DNA from: Microbacterium hatanonis
GTDB lineage: Bacteria; Actinomycetota; Actinomycetes; Actinomycetales; Microbacteriaceae
Reading direction: 5' to 3'
Assembly: GCF_008017415.1 (NCBI RefSeq)
Contig: NZ_VRSV01000001.1
Span: 1,612,001 to 1,676,000 of the forward strand
Length of the DNA stretch: 64,000 bases
Shown one piece after another: positions 17,936 to 25,638 of the stretch. The translations under genes and the position numbers were made by a program. A model generated the notes under the pieces. The model was not told the DNA's origin, made no database searches, and saw only the letters and a list, made by a program, of their open reading frames with translations. The stretch's first letter is position 1, and every line of letters begins with the position of its first letter.

Positions 17936-18089
17936 GACGGCCTTTCGAAGCGGGGGGTGTGACGGAGGCCGAAAGTCTTGCCGGGCGAGTCTACCGCCGT
18001 GGCGAAATGGTCTGAGACGATCCCGCCCGAGGCGACACCTGTAGGTGAGAGACAATGCACCGAAGGCTCACGGATGCTTCGGGGACGGG

Positions 18090-18650
18090 ATGCTGATGAT
18101 CGACTCGATCGACGATGCCACGCTCATGGCGCGCGCCGCCGGCGGGTCGGAGTTGGCGTTCCGGACGCTGTACCGCACCCACGCGCGTCCGGTCTACTGG
18201 ATCGCGCATCGGCTGCTCGGCAACGCGACCGACGCCGAGGACGTCACCCAGGAGACGTTCGTCGTCGCGTGGCGGAAGCTTCCGACCTTTCACCTCGAAG
18301 GGTCGTCGGCTCTTCCGTGGCTCGCGACCATCTGTCGCCTGCAGGCATCGAACCGGCTGCGGTCGCGCACCCGCGATCGGGCGCGCACGACGGAGGTGCA
18401 CGACGGCATCCCCGACACAGTCGATGTCGAGAAGCAGGTGATCGACTCGGCGACCGTCGAAGCGATCCTGCGAGAAGTGACGGCGCTGAGCCCCCTCGAC
18501 CGCGAGATCTTCCGGTTGTGCACCGAAGAGGGCTACGGCTACCAAGCTGCCGCCGACCATCTCGGGGTCGCGCACGGAGTGGTCCGCAATCGTCTCTCCC
18601 GCATCCGCACCCGGGTGCGCGGCGCCGTGACCGAGACGGAGAGCTCATGA
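18090..18650 (+). CDS. ECF-type RNA polymerase sigma factor
   Basis: Extracytoplasmic-function sigma factor of about 186 residues. Region 2 is DAEDVTQETFVVAWRKL and region 4 is ALSPLDREIFRLCTEEGYGYQAAADHLGVAHGVVRNRLSRIRTRVR, a helix-turn-helix for -35 recognition. The start is uncertain: the frame opens at GTG 18045, while ATG 18090 or 18096 better fit the usual ECF N-terminus. The stop overlaps the next ATG (ATGA), so the downstream DUF4349 membrane protein is probably its partner or anti-sigma factor. Confidence 0.85.
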   Translation: MLMIDSIDDATLMARAAGGSELAFRTLYRTHARPVYWIAHRLLGNATDAEDVTQETFVVAWRKLPTFHLEGSSALPWLATICRLQASNRLRSRTRDRARTTEVHDGIPDTVDVEKQVIDSATVEAILREVTALSPLDREIFRLCTEEGYGYQAAADHLGVAHGVVRNRLSRIRTRVRGAVTETESS

Positions 18651-19762
18651 ACACCACTCCCCCCACCGAATTCGCCCTGCCCGATCTCCCCGACGAGCGG
18701 GTCGAGGCCATGGAGAAGCTCGTCTTCGCGCGCATCGGTCGCGAGCGGAAGATGCAGTCGGACCGGCGGACGGTTCGACGCCGATGGTGGGCGGGCGCAG
18801 CGGCTGCGGCGGCCGTGGTGGTCGTCGCAGCGGTGATCGCGCCCTACATCTCGGTGGGCACCACCGGGACGAGCAGCGCGGGGTCGAGCGCCGCCGATGC
18901 CCCGGCCGTCGTCCCCGGACGCAGCGTCCCGGGCACCATCGAGGAGGGATCGGTCTCGCTCGACGGTTCGGCCGTTGACGCAGCGGAGTCGGGCTCGGCC
19001 GCCGCAGACGGCGCGCGGGAGATCGCGACGACCGCCTCGGCGAGCATCGTCGTCGACGACGTGGCGAACGCCGCCCGCGCCATCGGTGATGATGCGGAGG
19101 CACGGGGAGGCTACGTCGAGACGGCGAGCATCGACTCCGCCACGAGCGCGCGCGAGTCGTCCGGGGGCGCCTCCGACACGATGGTCGCGCCGTACCCCTC
19201 CCCCGTCGACGGCGGCTGGATCAGCGTTCGCGTGCCGTCGGATCAGCTGACGGACGCCGTAGCGGCGCTCGACGCCCTCGGCGAGGTCACCTCGTCGAGC
19301 ATCGGGCGGCAGGACGTCACCGACCAGGCGATCGATCTGCGGGCGCGTGTCGCCGCATCCGAGGCCTCGGTCGCGCGCCTCACGGAACTCATCGGCCAAG
19401 CCCAGTCGGTTGCCGATCTCATCGCCGCCGAGTCGGCGCTCGCGGATCGTCAGGCGACGCTGGACTCCGATCGCCAGCAGCTGGAGTCTCTGGAGAACCA
19501 GGTGTCGCTGTCGACGCTGACGGTGCAGTTGACCCCGGTCACGCCGACAGTCACGGCCGATCCCGCCGGCTTCGGCGACGGCATCGCCGCAGGGTGGAAC
19601 GGACTCGTCGCCACCCTCAACGGCATCGTGGTGGCGATCGGATTCCTGCTGCCGTGGATCGTGGTCGTCGGTGTGGCGGCGATCCTGGTCTGGGGTGTCG
19701 TGAAGCTCGTGCGCGGCGCACGCGCACGCAAGGGCGCTGCTCAGGACAGGACGAACGAGTGA
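18647..19762 (+). CDS. DUF4349 domain membrane protein, possible anti-sigma partner
   Basis: 371 residues. A short cytoplasmic N-terminus (about 45 residues) precedes a transmembrane segment rich in Ala/Val at about 48-70. A long extracytoplasmic part contains the DUF4349 fold (GGYVETASIDS; WISVRVPSDQLTDAVAALDALGEVTSSSIGRQDVTDQAIDLRARV; a coiled-coil-like LESLENQVSLSTLTVQL), and a second transmembrane segment lies near the C-terminus. Coupling to the ECF sigma gene by ATGA suggests that it controls the sigma factor, but no zinc anti-sigma motif is visible. Confidence 0.8.
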   Translation: MNTTPPTEFALPDLPDERVEAMEKLVFARIGRERKMQSDRRTVRRRWWAGAAAAAAVVVVAAVIAPYISVGTTGTSSAGSSAADAPAVVPGRSVPGTIEEGSVSLDGSAVDAAESGSAAADGAREIATTASASIVVDDVANAARAIGDDAEARGGYVETASIDSATSARESSGGASDTMVAPYPSPVDGGWISVRVPSDQLTDAVAALDALGEVTSSSIGRQDVTDQAIDLRARVAASEASVARLTELIGQAQSVADLIAAESALADRQATLDSDRQQLESLENQVSLSTLTVQLTPVTPTVTADPAGFGDGIAAGWNGLVATLNGIVVAIGFLLPWIVVVGVAAILVWGVVKLVRGARARKGAAQDRTNE

Positions 19763-19787
19763 CCTTCGCGCCGGATCCGGCGTGAGC

Positions 19788-20180
19788 TCAGGCGGCCCAC
19801 CCGCACATACCGCACTCGCCGGTCGCTGTGACCTCGACGAAGCAGTTCGGACAGGTCTCGCGCTGCTTCTCGACGACCGGCTCCCGACGGGCGGCGGGCG
19901 CTCGACGTTCGCGATTCGGTGCGGGCCGCGAACGGCCCACCGTCTCGGTCACGGGAGCCGCGAAGACCGGACGGTGGTCGGCGCAGTAGAAGCGGACGAA
20001 ACCCCCGTGATCGTTCGGATGGCGGTGCTTCACGACCCAGAGCTCGGTGCGCGGCTTCGGTTCGGCCGCTGAGCCGCACGTGAAGCATCGGGTCGGCTCG
20101 CCCGGGGCGACGTCCGCGACGATCATCGGCGTCTCGAACGGGATGCCGTCACGCCAGTCGGCTGACGAGACCACTCTCAT
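19788..20180 (-). CDS. Hypothetical protein with two zinc-ribbon-like CxxC sites
   Basis: 130 residues; function unknown. RCFTCGSAAEP near residue 32 provides one CxxC, and the C-terminus has CPNCFVEVTATGECGMCGWAA with CxxC pairs arranged as in a zinc ribbon. Between them is TELWVVKHRHPNDHGGFVRFYCADHRP, adding Cys and His. I recall similar proteins in Microbacterium genomes, sometimes wrongly labelled as glucose-6-phosphate dehydrogenase; nothing here supports that. The ATG at 20178-20180 is the sensible start; the longer open frame upstream is antisense to the next gene. Confidence 0.72.
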   Translation of the reverse strand: MRVVSSADWRDGIPFETPMIVADVAPGEPTRCFTCGSAAEPKPRTELWVVKHRHPNDHGGFVRFYCADHRPVFAAPVTETVGRSRPAPNRERRAPAARREPVVEKQRETCPNCFVEVTATGECGMCGWAA

Positions 20181-20306
20181 GGGGTGTCCCTTCGTTGCGA
20201 GATGCGCGTGCGGGTGAACGCGGGTCTCTCCTACCGAGGCTAGTCGACCAGCACCGGGGCGGGCGGCAGACCTGTCAACCCGGGGCCCAGGCGGGGAGGA
20301 CGCTCG

Positions 20307-20312
20307 TAGCGT
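20307..20312 (+). promoter_or_regulatory. Putative -10 (TAGCGT) for the acidic-protein gene
   Basis: TAGCGT with a 7-nt gap to the ATG at 20320 and no ribosome-binding site between. Confidence 0.42.
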
Positions 20313-20319
20313 CGCACCC

Positions 20320-20577
20320 ATGAACTCCGACAACGAGACGCGTCCGACCACCGAGACCCCGGGCCTCACCGATCCCGAATCAGTGCGCAAGGACCGCACG
20401 TACAGCCCGGGAAGCGACACCGAGACCCAGCAGAAGCAGGGCGAGACGCTCTCGGACAACGTCGACTCCGACATCGATCCCGACCAGGTCGAGGTCGCCC
20501 CGGGTACGGGAGGCCCCGACGACGTCGGTGAGATCGAGGTCGACCCCGACGATCTGAACCTGCCCTGGAAGTCCTGA
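20320..20577 (+). CDS. Small, highly acidic hypothetical protein
   Basis: 85 residues, rich in Asp, Glu, Thr and Pro, with no hydrophobic segment and probably disordered. The second half alternates Asp/Glu with Val/Ile and ends DDLNLPWKS. No family recognised. It is the first of three tiny acidic proteins within 2.1 kb. The start ATG is preceded by a -10-like hexamer at leaderless spacing. Confidence 0.65.
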   Translation: MNSDNETRPTTETPGLTDPESVRKDRTYSPGSDTETQQKQGETLSDNVDSDIDPDQVEVAPGTGGPDDVGEIEVDPDDLNLPWKS

Positions 20578-20602
20578 AGACCCCCCATGGGAGGATCGGT
20601 GC

Positions 20603-21025
20603 ATGCCTCGCGCCGTTCAGCTGATCAGATCCTCCGCCCTCTCGAACGTCGCCGAGTACGCGTACGCGGCCACGGCCCCGAAGGACGCACGGCTGATCTT
20701 CCTCGCCGGAGCGTGCCCGCTCGACGCCGAGGGCGCGACCGTCGGACGCGGTGATGTCGCCGCGCAGGCCGAGGCGTGCGTCGAGACGATGAAGCTCGCG
20801 TTGGAGGCCTCCGGCGCCACGATGAACGACGTGATCAGCACCCGCGTCCTGGTCGCCTCCACACGCCAGAGCGATCTGATCGCGGCATGGGAGGTCGTGC
20901 GCGACGCCTTCGGAGAGCACGACGTGCCGAGCACGCTGCTCGGAGTCACCGTGCTCGGGTACGCCGACCAGCTCGTCGAGATCGAATCGGTCGCCGCAGT
21001 TCTCGACGCGGAAGCGCCGTCGTGA
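20603..21025 (+). CDS. RidA family (YjgF/YER057c/UK114) protein
   Basis: 140-residue RidA-fold protein, related to enamine/imine deaminases that detoxify reactive intermediates of PLP enzymes. The pattern LIFLAGACPLDAEGATVGRGDVAAQAEACVETMKLALEASGATMNDVISTRVLVAS is typical, with the Arg that binds the carboxylate in the STRVLV strand. The catalytic role in this particular subfamily is unproven. GGAGG lies 8 nt before the ATG. Its stop overlaps the next start (GTGA). Confidence 0.87.
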   Translation: MPRAVQLIRSSALSNVAEYAYAATAPKDARLIFLAGACPLDAEGATVGRGDVAAQAEACVETMKLALEASGATMNDVISTRVLVASTRQSDLIAAWEVVRDAFGEHDVPSTLLGVTVLGYADQLVEIESVAAVLDAEAPS

Positions 21026-21486
21026 CCCGTTCGTTCTCGATCGAGACGACGACGCAGCACCCCGCAGAATCATTGTTCGATCTCTCGCTGGGTATCGACG
21101 CTCACGTGGGTTCCATGCGGCGATCGGGAGAGACCGTCGTCGCAGGCACCGCGCACGGACGGATCGGACTCGGCGAATCGGTGACCTGGCGCGCTCGTCA
21201 CTTCGGGATCTGGTTCCGCCTCACGACGAAGATCACCGTGCTCGAAAGGCCGCGACGCTTCGTCGATGAGCAGACCGACGGACCGTTTCGCAGGTTCCGA
21301 CACGAGCATACTTTCCGTGACGGCCCGGAAGGCGGCACGGTGATGGAAGACAGAATCACCCTGGCCTCCCCCGTTCTGGGGTTCGTCCTCGAACGGCCGG
21401 TTCTCGTGCCGTATCTACGACGGTTGATCGAGAAGCGCAACCAGTTCTTGCTCGACGCTCTCGACGCGCGCGCCGGCCGTGACTGA
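21022..21486 (+). CDS. SRPBCC-fold (START-like) protein
   Basis: 154 residues with the START/Bet v1-like pattern: SFSIETTTQHPAESLFDLSLGIDAHVGSM at the N-terminus, a central beta-rich part FRLTTKITVLERPRRFVDEQTDGPFRRFRHEHTF, and a long C-terminal helix. Such proteins bind hydrophobic ligands or act as cyclase/dehydrase-like enzymes; no specific role can be read. The GTG start overlaps the RidA stop and its own 3' end overlaps the DUF1990 gene by 8 bp, so three genes are coupled. Confidence 0.78.
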   Translation: MTRSFSIETTTQHPAESLFDLSLGIDAHVGSMRRSGETVVAGTAHGRIGLGESVTWRARHFGIWFRLTTKITVLERPRRFVDEQTDGPFRRFRHEHTFRDGPEGGTVMEDRITLASPVLGFVLERPVLVPYLRRLIEKRNQFLLDALDARAGRD

Positions 21487-21955
21487 TCCGTCCTCGGTCG
21501 TGTGGCCCGCCGTCGACACGGCTTTCCGTCGCTCGGAGGTGTCGTCCGTCGTCGGGAGAGGCGACGACGTCTGGATACGCGCGTCGGCGGATCTTCTGCA
21601 TTGGCGCGTCAAGACGCGGAGCGGCTTCGCCGTGGTGGGTCCGGCGCCGGTCTCCGTCGGAGATCGGCCTCTCATCCGCGTTCGTCTCCTGGGTATCAGC
21701 GTGGTCGAGCCGGTCGAGGTCGTTCACGTGGTGATGGAGCGGGACCGCGTCGGCTTCGCGTACCGCACCCTCCCCGGGCACCCCGTGCGCGGTGAGGAGG
21801 CGTTCATCGTGGATCGCGACGACGACGGCGTGGTCAGCATCACCGTGCGATCCCTCACCGCGCGCTCCGACGTGGCGGGCTGGCGTGCGGTGCATCCGAT
21901 CCTGCGCGTGGCGCAACGGATCGCTCGTCGTCGATACCTTCGCGCACTGTCCTGA
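21479..21955 (+). CDS. DUF1990 family protein
   Basis: 158 residues resembling DUF1990, a family of unknown function. Supporting segments are RASADLLHWRVKTRSGF, a beta-strand-rich centre with VEVVHVVMERDRVGFAYRTLPGHPVRGEEAFIV, and VVSITVRSLTARSDVAGW. The GTG start lies inside the end of the SRPBCC gene. Association of two lipid-binding-like folds in one coupled unit suggests a joint metabolic role (inference). Confidence 0.78.
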   Translation: MTDPSSVVWPAVDTAFRRSEVSSVVGRGDDVWIRASADLLHWRVKTRSGFAVVGPAPVSVGDRPLIRVRLLGISVVEPVEVVHVVMERDRVGFAYRTLPGHPVRGEEAFIVDRDDDGVVSITVRSLTARSDVAGWRAVHPILRVAQRIARRRYLRALS

Positions 21956-22046
21956 CGCGGCGGAGCCGATCGGGACGCTCGTCAACCCCCGCGCGGGTAG
22001 CGGCAGACGCGGCGTAGGTTCGTGAACCCCGACAGAGGAGACAACG

Positions 22047-22208
22047 ATGACGACCAACTCCCTTCCCCCGATCGTGCCCGGCCCTGGCGACGCCGAGTCG
22101 AATGCGACGAAAGAGGTCGATGGCGACGAGGTGCTCGACGCAGACGCGAACGACGATCTGATCGACAGCGCCGACGCCGACCGGCTCGCCACGGAGCCCG
22201 ACGCGTGA
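22047..22208 (+). CDS. Tiny acidic hypothetical protein
   Basis: 53 residues, very Asp/Glu-rich (VDGDEVLDADANDDLIDS), no hydrophobic segment. It is too short for most ORF calls but has a very good ribosome-binding site, AGAGGAG followed by 6 nt and ATG. It resembles in composition the neighbours at 20320 and 22240. No family recognised. Confidence 0.6.
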   Translation: MTTNSLPPIVPGPGDAESNATKEVDGDEVLDADANDDLIDSADADRLATEPDA

Positions 22209-22239
22209 CGCGTCCTGACAGGACAGGAGAGCGGACACG

Positions 22240-22428
22240 ATGAGCGAGACGACCCCTCGACGCGATGCAGACGACGCGCACGCAGACGACGGCCCGCCGA
22301 CCGATGCACTCACCGACGAGGTGAAAGCCGACTCTGCGGAGAGCGTGGTCACCGAGACCGACGACGCCGAGTCGGTCGACGATGCGGACGGCCAGTCGAC
22401 AGCGAGCGCGGAGGAGCCCACCGACTGA
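22240..22428 (+). CDS. Tiny acidic hypothetical protein
   Basis: 62 residues, mostly Asp, Glu, Ala, Ser and Thr, likely disordered. AGGAGAG about 9 nt before the ATG serves as ribosome-binding site. It lies 31 bp after the similar small gene at 22047 and is probably co-transcribed with it; a strong hairpin terminator follows about 70 bp downstream. Confidence 0.6.
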   Translation: MSETTPRRDADDAHADDGPPTDALTDEVKADSAESVVTETDDAESVDDADGQSTASAEEPTD

Positions 22429-22496
22429 ACGGCGCGCGGAGCCTCGGGCGGTGGTCCCGACCCGCGGTGCGGCGTCTCATCCAGCTACGTCGCCAA

Positions 22497-22534
22497 ACGA
22501 AAAATGCCCGTCCACTCGGACGGGCATTTTCGTG
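22497..22534. terminator. Bidirectional hairpin terminator
   Basis: Perfect 13-bp stem (AAAATGCCCGTCC at 22501-22513 with its complement at 22518-22530) around an ACTC loop. A-rich and T-rich flanks on opposite sides make it work for the acidic-protein genes on the plus strand and for tRNA-Glu on the minus strand. Confidence 0.85.
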
Positions 22535-22537
22535 TTG

Positions 22538-22610
22538 TGACCCCAGCGGGATTCGAACCCGCGTTACCGCCGTGAGAGGGCGGCGTACTAGGCCGCTATA
22601 CGATGGGGCC
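22538..22610 (-). tRNA. tRNA-Glu (anticodon CTC)
   Basis: 73-nt cloverleaf: acceptor GGCCCCA pairs with TGGGGTC, the anticodon arm is CCGCC-CTCTCAC-GGCGG with anticodon CTC, and the T arm GCGGGTTCGAATCCCGC is perfect. Discriminator base A; CCA is not encoded. It transcribes toward the hairpin terminator. Confidence 0.96.
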
Positions 22611-22717
22611 GTTGCGACAACCGTTCAATTATGCCACGGCGACGACGACTCGGCCAAATCGAGCCGAGGCCGCCTCCGGAGGTTGCCGTCGGAGGTGCGG
22701 GCGAGTTGACTCGCACC

Positions 22718-23356
22718 ATGCGAGTGACGAAGTACGAACATGCCGCCCTCCGACTCGAGGTCGCGGGCAAGGCCCTCCTGATCGATCCCGGCGCCTTCAC
22801 CAGTCCGCTCGACGACCTGCAGAACGTCGTCGGTGTCGTCATCACCCACGAGCACCCCGATCATTGGACGGCCGATCACCTCGACCGCATCCTCAGAGCC
22901 GTGCCCGGAGTGCCCGTCTACGCGCCCGAAGGAGTTGCGAAGGCCGCTGCGGGCTTCGACATCACGGTCGTGCATCCCGGCGACACCGTGGCCCTCGATC
23001 CGTTCTCACTCGAGTTCTTCGGCGGAACCCACGAGGTCATCCACTCCTCGATCCCCACCGTCGACAACGTCGGGGTTCTCGTCAATGGGGACTTCTACTA
23101 CCCGGGCGACTCCTATGCCCTGCCGAAGGGGCATGACATCGCCCTCCTCGCCGCACCGCTCGGGGCTCCGTGGCTCAAGGTCGGCGACGCCATGGACTTC
23201 GTGCTCGCGGTCAAACCCCGCCGTGCGTTCGGCACCCACGACATGACCGTGTCGCAGATCGGCCGCGACATGCACCGTGCGCGTCTCACGTGGGCGGTCG
23301 AGGAGAACGGCGGGGAGTTCGTCTCGCTCGATCCCGGCGACTCGACCGACCTCTGA
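22718..23356 (+). CDS. MBL-fold metallo-hydrolase
   Basis: Metallo-beta-lactamase-fold protein of 212 residues, similar to the short L-ascorbate lactonase/YtkL-like group. The metal ligands are THEHPDHW (His44, His46, Asp48, His49), with FFGGTHEVIH and GDSYALP following and a C-terminal FGTHD. Substrate unknown. I chose the ATG at 22718 because MRVTKYEHAALRLE aligns with the family start; upstream codons have no similarity. A GGAGG lies farther upstream than usual. Confidence 0.87.
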   Translation: MRVTKYEHAALRLEVAGKALLIDPGAFTSPLDDLQNVVGVVITHEHPDHWTADHLDRILRAVPGVPVYAPEGVAKAAAGFDITVVHPGDTVALDPFSLEFFGGTHEVIHSSIPTVDNVGVLVNGDFYYPGDSYALPKGHDIALLAAPLGAPWLKVGDAMDFVLAVKPRRAFGTHDMTVSQIGRDMHRARLTWAVEENGGEFVSLDPGDSTDL

Positions 23357-23522
23357 CGCTGCGGCGCCGACGCCTCTGGGCGTGATCGCCCGACACCAGC
23401 TCAGGATGGATTTCTACCGCCGCCCGCGCAGCCGCGTGGTTCCGAGACGCGCGAGGTCGGCTGATGACATTCGTCCTGAGTTCGGGTGGATCGGGCGGCG
23501 GTACATGTCCCCACGGTGCCCG

Positions 23523-24206
23523 TCAGACCTCGGGAAGGTCCGCCGATGCCACCACCCCGGTGCGGGAGTCACGGATTTCGAGACGCACCACGTCCTCCCG
23601 CAGCACCGCCGCGTTGACGCTGCAGTGGATCGGCACATCCGAGCCCAGCATCGCACCCGCCGAGAACTCGGTGCCGTCCGACCCCAAGAGCACGACGGCG
23701 TAGGTCACCCCGACATCGAGCCCGGTGGCATCGAGGATGGCCTCGGTGCCCCATGTGTGCGCGACCAGGTCGGCATCGATGGCCGCTCCCGACGGCTCGT
23801 CGCGCACATCGATGGTCTCGAGCGCGCCGAGGGTTCCGGGTGGCCCGGTCGGCGCTGAGCCCGCAGGCGGAAGTGCCACGCCGACGGCGAGCCCGACCGC
23901 GAGGCAGGCGGCCCCGACGGCGGGCAGGATCCACCGCGTCCGGCGCGACTCCCGGACGGGAGCGAGGTCGATGGGAACGGCGTCAGGGATCGCCGCGACC
24001 CGGTCGCGAAGCGCATCATCCGGCGCGACCTCCTGCCACGTCATCCCGTCGAAGTCGGCGGTCAGCCGCCGAAGCTCGGCGATCTCGCCGTCGATCCACG
24101 GATGCTGCGCACGGAGTGCATCGAGCTCGCGCTTCTCGTCGGGCGACAACTCGCCGGCCACGGCCGCAGCGATCAACTCGGCGGCGCGGTCATCAGGACT
24201 GTGCAT
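23523..24206 (-). CDS. rskA: RskA-like anti-sigma-K factor
   Basis: 227 residues. The cytoplasmic anti-sigma domain (about 1-60) has AVAGELSPDEKRELDALRAQHPWIDGEIAELRRLTADF, without a zinc motif, as in RskA. One transmembrane segment spans about residues 91-113. The outer domain (VAHTWGTEAILDATGLDVGVTYAVVLLGSDG and onward) is the RskA C-terminal sensor, controlled by regulated proteolysis in mycobacteria. It overlaps the sigma gene by 14 bp. Confidence 0.86.
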   Translation of the reverse strand: MHSPDDRAAELIAAAVAGELSPDEKRELDALRAQHPWIDGEIAELRRLTADFDGMTWQEVAPDDALRDRVAAIPDAVPIDLAPVRESRRTRWILPAVGAACLAVGLAVGVALPPAGSAPTGPPGTLGALETIDVRDEPSGAAIDADLVAHTWGTEAILDATGLDVGVTYAVVLLGSDGTEFSAGAMLGSDVPIHCSVNAAVLREDVVRLEIRDSRTGVVASADLPEV

Positions 24207-24741
24207 CGGGTTCCTCCGATCCTTCGAGGTGGCCGCGGAGGGCCCGGAGCGCGTGGAAGGCGCGTGTGCGCAGAGTCGCGACGGGCGTCCCCGTCGCATC
24301 CGCGAGCTCTTGATACGAACGCCCGTCGAGGTGCACCGCGACGACCACCTCACGGTGGGCCTCGGTCAGCCGGGAGAGCCCCTCGACGATGCGGAGGCGC
24401 TCGAGCGGATCACGGTCGGACGACGGTTGCTGCTCGAGCAGGGCATCCGACCCTATTCGCCCGAGGCGCGCGCGTGCCCGGAGAGCGTCGGTCACGACGT
24501 TCCTCGCGATCGCGAACAGCCAGGTGCGCTCGCTCGCTCGCCGGGGGTCGAACCGGTCTCGCGATCGCCACGCGCGGAGGAAGGTCTCCTGCACGCAATC
24601 CTCCGCGAGGGCGCGGTCGCGCAACGCGTTGACGGCGAAGCCGAGGAGCACCGATCCGTGGTCGTCGAACGCCCGCGACGTATCGAAGTCGATCGGCTGC
24701 TCCATCACGCCCCCCGCGCGCATCTCGACGACTGCCGCCAC
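24193..24741 (-). CDS. sigK: ECF sigma factor, SigK-like
   Basis: ECF sigma factor of up to 182 residues. Region 2 is ALAEDCVQETFLRAWRSRDRFD and region 4 is RLTEAHREVVVAVHLDGRSYQELADATGTPVATLRTRAFHALRALR. The GTG at 24741 has GAGGAG 9 nt upstream and lies downstream of a TAGCCT hexamer; the ATG at 24705, preceded by a G-run, is the alternative and gives a more typical N-terminus. It is coupled to the RskA-like gene. The name is by family and pairing, not proven. Confidence 0.83.
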   Translation of the reverse strand: MAAVVEMRAGGVMEQPIDFDTSRAFDDHGSVLLGFAVNALRDRALAEDCVQETFLRAWRSRDRFDPRRASERTWLFAIARNVVTDALRARARLGRIGSDALLEQQPSSDRDPLERLRIVEGLSRLTEAHREVVVAVHLDGRSYQELADATGTPVATLRTRAFHALRALRGHLEGSEEPDAQS

Positions 24742-24927
24742 GGGCTCACGCTCCTCACAGGCTAGACGACCGCACCTCTGGCCGAGGTCCTGCGAGTGAT
24801 ACCGCGACCTGCGCCGCCGCGTTCATCCGGGAGGAAAGAAATGTCCGTCCGACGTGAACGCACGCGCCGTCCGCCACGTATCCCCCTCCAACGGAGGCAT
24901 CCCGCGTCCGCGTCGAAAGGTCGAGAC

Positions 24928-25638
24928 ATGTCGAACAACACACTCCCCCGCACGATCGCGCTCGGTGCCGTCGCCGCCGTCGGCCTCGTGGCCCTCGGAT
25001 CGCCGGCGCACGCCGAGACCGAGGTGGCCGAGCCCTCGTCGTTCACGAGCGCTTTCACCGTGATGGCCACTCCCGACCAGGTCATCAACAACGACGGCGT
25101 CGTCACTCCGGGCCAGGAGGGCGCGACCGGTTCGTTCACGTTCCGCATCAACAGCGATGAAGAGATCATCTGCTACGACATCACCCTCAATGGCGTGTCG
25201 GGCGACTACCAGAGCCCCGCCAAGACGGCGACGCACATCCACGAGGCCGCGGTCGGCAAGCCCGGCCCGCCGCGCATCGCCTTCCCCAACCCCGCGCCGG
25301 TCGGCGACGGCCCCCGCACGAGCTCCGGCTGCCTGCAGGGCCCCTTCACCACGGGCATCGTCACCGACGGCGTCGACAGCGGCGAGGGCTTCACGCTCGC
25401 CGAGATCGAGGCGAACCCCGCCGGATTCACCGGCGACTCGCACACGGTGGACTTCGCCGCGGGCGTCGTCCGCGGACAGCTGTCGGCCGTGCCGGTCGGC
25501 GGAGTCAGCACCGGTGCCGGCGGTACCGCGACGTCGAGTGTCGACGCTCTCGGTCTGACGCTCGCCGGTGCCGGCGTGGTGGGGCTCCTCGCGGCCCTGG
25601 GCGTCACCTCGCGGCGTCGTCTTCACGCGAGCGCGTGA
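24928..25638 (+). CDS. CHRD-domain secreted protein with C-terminal membrane anchor
   Basis: 236 residues. The signal peptide ends at about SPAHA (residue 29). The CHRD-like domain is clear from VITPGQEG-type turns, FTFRINSDEEIICYDITLNGV, TATHIHEAAVGKPGPPRIAF and GFTGDSHTVDFAAGVVRGQLS. A Gly/Thr-rich linker leads to one hydrophobic segment and a basic tail (RRRLHASA); there is no LPxTG. The start is ambiguous: ATG 24928 has AAAGG 7 nt upstream, but in-frame ATG 24841 has a stronger GGGAGG and would add 29 Arg-rich residues. It is coupled to the sortase gene. Confidence 0.82.
   Translation: MSNNTLPRTIALGAVAAVGLVALGSPAHAETEVAEPSSFTSAFTVMATPDQVINNDGVVTPGQEGATGSFTFRINSDEEIICYDITLNGVSGDYQSPAKTATHIHEAAVGKPGPPRIAFPNPAPVGDGPRTSSGCLQGPFTTGIVTDGVDSGEGFTLAEIEANPAGFTGDSHTVDFAAGVVRGQLSAVPVGGVSTGAGGTATSSVDALGLTLAGAGVVGLLAALGVTSRRRLHASA

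Noticed and set aside
20181..20588. Upstream extension of the zinc-ribbon gene to 266 codons
   Set aside because: It is antisense to the acidic-protein gene, has Ser/Val/Gly-rich shadow composition, and the ATG at 20180 gives a sensible domain architecture.
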